This document shows, one piece after another, positions 13,629 through 64,000 of a stretch of DNA of 64,000 bases. The notes under the pieces were generated by a model. It did not search any database, was not told the DNA's origin, and saw nothing but the letters and a program-made list of their open reading frames with translations. The translations under genes and the position numbers were made by a program. Positions within the stretch are counted from its first letter, which is position 1, and each line of letters begins with the position of its first letter. The stretch is from Amorphochlora amoebiformis (Eukaryota; Cercozoa; Chlorarachniophyceae): assembly GCA_054601695.1 (NCBI GenBank), contig BAAHQB010000011.1:310001-374000 (forward strand). Direction: 5' to 3'.

Positions 13629-13890
13629 CAAAGAGAGAGAGGAGAGGATAGAGAGAGGTAAGAAGAGAGAGAGAAAGAGAAAGAGAGAGGGAGAGAAAAA
13701 CAGAGAGAGAAAGAGAGAGAGAGATGGGGAAAGAGAGAGAAAAAGACAGAGAGAGAAAGATAAAGAGAGAAAAGATAGAGAGAGAGAAAGAGAAAGAGAG
13801 AGAGAGAAAGAGAGAGACAGAAAGAGAGAGAGAGAAAGAGAAAGAGAGAGAGAGAGAAATAGAGAGGAGAAAAAAATAAAGAAGCTCGAA
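13240..13890 (+). repeat. (GA)n tract (CT on the minus strand)
   Basis: GAGAGA with AAAGAGAG, GATATATAG and GAAAACAAAG interruptions, including an exact-looking internal duplication near 13560 and 13622. Long Ser/Leu open frames on its - strand are artefacts of the repeat. Confidence 0.95.
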
Positions 13891-14089
13891 GGGAGGGAAG
13901 AGGGGGTTTATGGACATGTATATATGAATATATGTTTATATATTTATATATATATATATATACATATATACATATATACATATATATATATATACCTATA
14001 TTCCTATATACGTATATACATGCATATATATATATATATATTATATATATATATATTATATAGGTATATACATATGTAAATGTATATGT

Positions 14090-14300
14090 ATATATATTGT
14101 TATGTATAGGGCTTAAGGTTGACGATAACAAGATAAGAGTTACGTATATATATATATATACATCTATATACATATATATATATATATATATACATATATA
14201 TATCCCTATATACCTATAGACATATATAAATATGCATATATGTATATATACACATATATACACATATATACACATATATATATATTATATAGGTATATAC

Positions 14301-14340
<40 letters not shown>

Positions 14341-14504
14341 ATATATAGGGCTTAAGGTTGAGGATAACAAGATAAGAGTTACGTTTGCGAAGTATGAGGT
14401 ACCAATAACATATATATAAATATATACATATATATATGTGTATATATATATATATATGAATATATAATATTTTGATATACATACATATATATATATATAT
14501 ACAT

Positions 14505-14553
<49 letters not shown>

Positions 14554-14862
14554 GCTTTAATATATTATATATATCAGAATATATAAATAAGTGTATATAT
14601 TTATATATAAATACGTATACATATATTATATATATATATATATGTATATAATATATATATGTATATATATTTTTATATACGTATATAAAATATATGATAA
14701 CAAGAGTTATGTTTGCGAATAGGTATCAATAACATATATATATATGAATATAAAATATATAGATATATATATATATATATGATATATATATATATATATT
14801 ACCATGAATATATAACACATATAAGTATGTATAAAAAAGTGTATATTTATTATACATAAATA

Positions 14863-14899
<37 letters not shown>

Positions 14900-14950
14900 G
14901 AGTTCGTTTGCGAAGTATGAGGTGACGAAAGGATGTATGCACATATCATC
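14090..14950 (-). CDS. candidate minus-strand exon with three degraded downstream copies
   Basis: Exon 14900-14949 on the - strand reads [16 protein letters not shown] after an ATGTAG acceptor, with a GTATAT donor. Copies of its 3' half (CTCATACTTCGCAAAC and following bases) occur near 14700, 14390 and 14130, each followed by TA repeats and increasingly degraded. Protein family unknown. Confidence 0.35.
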
Positions 14951-15015
<65 letters not shown>

Positions 15016-15019
15016 TATA

Positions 15020-15115
15020 TATATACAATAAATCCATAATGTATTTATAGGCGTATATTATACATATATATATACAATAAATTCATAATGTATTTATAGG
15101 CATATATTACACATA
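15020..15115. repeat. two ~45 bp direct repeats
   Basis: The segment ATACAATAAATCCATAATG and the following TATTTATAGGCGTATATTA are repeated once with two base changes. No coding sense is apparent. Confidence 0.8.
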
Positions 15116-15307
15116 CATATATATATATATATATAACAATATATATGTATATATATGTATATATATATATATGTGCGTACACACGTAAATATGTATAAAT
15201 ATATACATAAATATATACATACATATATATATATATGTATTATATAAATATACATATATATATATATATATTATATCTGAACATATATAATATTGTATAA
15301 GTATGTT

Positions 15308-15343
<36 letters not shown>

Positions 15344-15490
15344 CATGCAACATGCTTAAATACACATATGAATACAAATATGTATATAATATGTATATAC
15401 ATATACATGTATATATGTATATATATATATACCCTACATACATATATATTTTCATATATCTGATACATTCAACACCCATACAACACACGC

Positions 15491-15533
<43 letters not shown>

Positions 15534-15539
15534 TCCAAT

Positions 15540-15700
15540 AACCCTAACCAGCTCCCAGACAAATCCTAGAGACAACCGGATGTCACGCAGGGTGACATCT
15601 CGCGATGTAATATCTGACTTAGCGTAACTTGACTCGTAGCTTGAGTGTGGTTACGAGATCGACAGTTACTTTTATTAAGACAGTTACGTTTTGTGTGGGA
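15540..15700. other. unique island with exon-like signals on both strands
   Basis: On the + strand CCCTAACCAG is followed by SQTNPRDNRMSRR and a GTGACA donor (15552-15591). On the - strand TCTCTAG is followed by 17 bases and a GTTAGG donor over nearly the same bases. I cannot decide between them or join either to another exon. Confidence 0.25.
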
Positions 15701-15709
15701 ATTATACAC

Positions 15710-15764
<55 letters not shown>

Positions 15765-15938
15765 GTACATGTATATATATATATATATACATATATATGT
15801 ATACATATATATATATATATACATGTATAATTACATCTAGATATCTACATATTTATCTACATACGTATCAGGTATGTAACCCACAGCATTATACATATAT
15901 ATATTATACATATATATAATATTATATCATTCCAGATG

Positions 15939-15976
<38 letters not shown>

Positions 15977-16138
15977 TACACATAATATATATATATATAT
16001 ATGTGTGTGTGTAAAGTGCATCTACCTTTATCATAGTTTTAGATATATAAAAAAAAATATCTACAAGAAATAATTTTTTTCCGACTGTAAATATACTAGT
16101 ACTATCTGTCTATGATAAATGTATTAAATTACTGGGCT

Positions 16139-16200
<62 letters not shown>

Positions 16201-16284
16201 GGGTAAAAAGAAAAAAAAAGAATTTCAACTATGATCATGATGGTATATATCCGTTATCGATAACATATACGAAAATATATATCG

Positions 16285-16366
<82 letters not shown>

Positions 16367-16448
16367 GGTGGTACTATCAGATAATTACGTACCATGATAA
16401 TATTATATCATGTGGCCATGAACTATGAGATATATCAAGTATCTAGAG

Positions 16449-16481
<33 letters not shown>

Positions 16482-16558
16482 TATGTATTACATATATACA
16501 TATATATATATATATATAATATCTAGATATATATGTATACATATATATCATAGTATAG

Positions 16559-16590
<32 letters not shown>

Positions 16591-16597
16591 ATATATT

Positions 16598-16661
<64 letters not shown>

Positions 16662-16676
16662 CATACATATAATATG

Positions 16677-16727
<51 letters not shown>

Positions 16728-17086
16728 GAAACAGGATATAACATAACCATCAATCCAAGTTCCAACCCTCTCCACGTGTCAATCATACCAATCTAGAATC
16801 AGAACCTTTATGAGCATCATAAATCGATATTTGAGATATTCGCGACATAGGTTCTCTGACAGCTCGTACTGCTACACGCACTTTGCCTCCATCTGTGCCT
16901 TAAAGGCTTCATTTTTGCCCCTCAACACATCTCCAAGCCCGCGAAAATCCGCATTTGTGTATATTTCAGCCGGTTGGGAGCCTAGAATCCTCCGTTCCGT
17001 GAAGCTGGCGAAAGATCCCGCGAAGAATGTGATCGAGCGACCCGCAGCCCGATGGCCAGCCTTTCCTGATCGATTTCCTCGCAATT
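15701..17086. other. TA tracts and non-coding islands; 3' flank of OST4
   Basis: Islands at 16010-16140, 16200-16270, 16365-16445 and 16735-17086 contain stops in all frames or only short open frames. The last island is the probable 3' untranslated region of the - strand OST4 gene. I see no further gene here. Confidence 0.6.
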
Positions 17087-17206
17087 TTACTCGGATTTCG
17101 TCGGTCTTGTAGCGGCTTGGATCCAGTGGAACAACGCAATAAGCACGAATATCGTCACACCCAGCACGTTGACGAAAGTCATGAGGGGCTTGGTCTCCGG
17201 GTCCAT
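17087..17206 (-). CDS. OST4: oligosaccharyltransferase subunit OST4
   Basis: An uninterrupted 39-codon frame starts at ATG 17206-17204 (MDPETKPLMTFVNVLGVTIF) and ends at TAA 17089-17087. The protein has a short polar N-terminus, one hydrophobic segment containing NVLGVTIFVLIALFHWI, and a basic-polar tail ending in TKSE. Length, topology and the NxLGV...FLLhhLhH pattern match the Ost4 family. That family is a tiny ER-membrane protein that stabilises the Stt3 catalytic subunit in N-glycosylation. The gene is divergent from RPL31, with about 268 bp between the two start codons. A longer frame in another register covers the same DNA but shows no family features. Confidence 0.85.
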   Translation of the reverse strand: MDPETKPLMTFVNVLGVTIFVLIALFHWIQAATRPTKSE

Positions 17207-17474
17207 GATGGATGACGCACGAAAGGCACACGTGTATGCCAGAGATCGGGAGCCGAGAGATTATTTTCATTAAGTTGACACGTGTATCTAATAATTTGTT
17301 GATATATTTATAATAATACGTTGACTTATCATATCAAGACTTAATATCTATATATCTCTACATCGATATTATTGATGTTAAATCTTTTCGGCTAAAACGG
17401 AAGCCGAATTGTTAATCTCGGCGAAATACACGGAGCCACCGCAGAGCTAGGGGAAGCCCAACCGCAACGCAAGA
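17207..17474. promoter_or_regulatory. shared intergenic region between OST4 and RPL31
   Basis: This 268 bp segment separates two divergent start codons and is one of the few places without TA microsatellite. It should hold both promoters and 5' untranslated regions. I see no recognisable core-promoter motif that I would defend. Confidence 0.5.
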
Positions 17475-19888
<2,414 letters not shown>

Positions 19889-20544
19889 GCAACAAGCTTA
19901 TATCGGATAAAAACGTCAGAAAAAATCCTCCATAGATTTCCCCCCCCCTCAATTTCCCTTCACTTGCTCACGCTGGAAAGTCACTATCGCCGCATCGGTT
20001 TCTAATTTCTCTAGTCTGCACGAGGGTTTCAGGGCTTGTTAGCAGTTGTGATCGCGCCAGTGCAATGAGATGTCAGAGTTCATGCGATCGATAGGTGGTT
20101 TTGACCTGTAAGTACTATTGTTTTCCAGATCCATGCCTATGATAGTTTGGATAGTACGAAAACATGTATTATACATGGATATTGTGTATATATCTTCATC
20201 TATGCACACACTGGACCTAGTAGACACAACCTCTAGAACCTAGCTACCACTAGGGTATAGAAAAAATATTATAGTTTACTGTTGATCCAGTTTGATATAA
20301 CTAGATACACATTCATGATGTGCAAGTTATCGCTAGTTCGGCCAAATCTAGCAAATACTAGAAATACTAGAAATACTCCAGATACTTTCGACTATACTAG
20401 ATACTCTGCATTAGCTAGATTAGAGTAATGTAATCACTGAAATTCCAGTTATAACCCAACAATGCCGCGGCATGCATGTACTGATGTATCAGCATATCTA
20501 GATATTGCTGTTCAAAGTAAGTTACCCTAGAACCTTAATAAACT
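19889..20544. other. intergenic space between convergent RPL31 and the polybromo-like gene
   Basis: About 650 bp without microsatellite, containing the two 3' flanks. It includes a C-run near 19941 and several CTAG-containing short repeats (for example ACTAGAAATACTAGAAATAC near 20358). A 62-codon - strand open frame (20039-20227) has no exon support. No gene called. Confidence 0.6.
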
Positions 20545-63542
<42,998 letters not shown>

Positions 63543-63591
63543 CTAACACAAAAGAATTACATTTACAATATATATGTCTGTATATATATAA

Positions 63592-63646
<55 letters not shown>

Positions 63647-63818
63647 TTTAACACAAAAGAATTACATTTACAACATATATGTCTGTATATATATATATAT
63701 ATATAATATAATATATATATATTATCCATAATATAATATTACTATATATGTCTGTAATACAATAGAATTACCAATATATATGTATGTTATATATACTTTA
63801 CTCTAACACAAAAGAATT

Positions 63819-63883
<65 letters not shown>

Positions 63884-63918
63884 TACACTACACAAAAGAA
63901 TTACATTTACACATTATG

Positions 63919-63961
<43 letters not shown>

Positions 63962-64000
63962 CTTTCCTTTACTCTAACACAAAAGAATTACATTTACAAT

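Noticed and set aside
16810-17112. 100-codon plus-strand open frame opposite OST4
   Set aside because: Antisense to OST4 and its 3' flank, no motif, no splice context.
16872-17270. 132-codon minus-strand open frame
   Set aside because: It overlaps OST4 in another register, has no recognisable motif and has the look of a frame-shifted shadow; the 39-codon frame has clear family features.
20039-20227. 62-codon minus-strand frame between RPL31 and the polybromo-like stop
   Set aside because: No splice signals, no motif, lies downstream of both stops.

Overview
This window is nuclear DNA from an intron-dense eukaryote. Most of the sequence is AT-dinucleotide microsatellite, with long CT/GA tracts and degenerate TTAGGG/CCCTAA arrays. 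Islands of balanced-composition exon, typically 15 to 160 nt, lie between them. I cannot name the species. A free-living or parasitic protist with TTAGGG-type telomeres is my best guess, and that is inference only. Two conserved genes are clear: ribosomal protein eL31 (RPL31, five exons, + strand) and OST4, a 39-residue oligosaccharyltransferase subunit (- strand). They are divergent, about 270 bp apart.

Layout. From 1.0 to 3.4 kb, the last three exons of an unidentified + strand gene. From 3.5 to 9.3 kb, a + strand gene for a short, very basic unidentified protein with a complete-looking exon chain. From 10.1 to 13.1 kb, a probable + strand RRM-like gene. From 13 to 15 kb, scraps of - strand coding sequence. 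At 17.1 kb, OST4. From 17.5 to 19.9 kb, RPL31. From 20.5 kb to the right edge and beyond, one - strand gene that I could join by hand through 64 exons. It gives 4,351 nt of coding sequence and one continuous reading frame over 43 kb, with GT-AG boundaries throughout. It encodes a polybromo-like protein with four bromodomains followed by a long basic/low-complexity and unassigned C-terminal half. The start codon lies beyond base 64000.

The most unusual feature is how the introns are built. Many exons are accompanied by 1 to 8 tandem, imperfect copies of one exon edge, each with its splice site and separated by TA tracts. Copies of the 5' exon edge with its 3' splice site lie upstream of the real exon. 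Copies of the 3' exon edge with its 5' splice site lie downstream. A second pattern is that telomere-like repeats in introns mostly read CCCTAA on the sense strand, so array orientation tracks transcription direction and changes where genes converge near 13.1 kb. Exon joins were derived by eye from phase, splice signals and protein resemblance. RNA evidence would be decisive.
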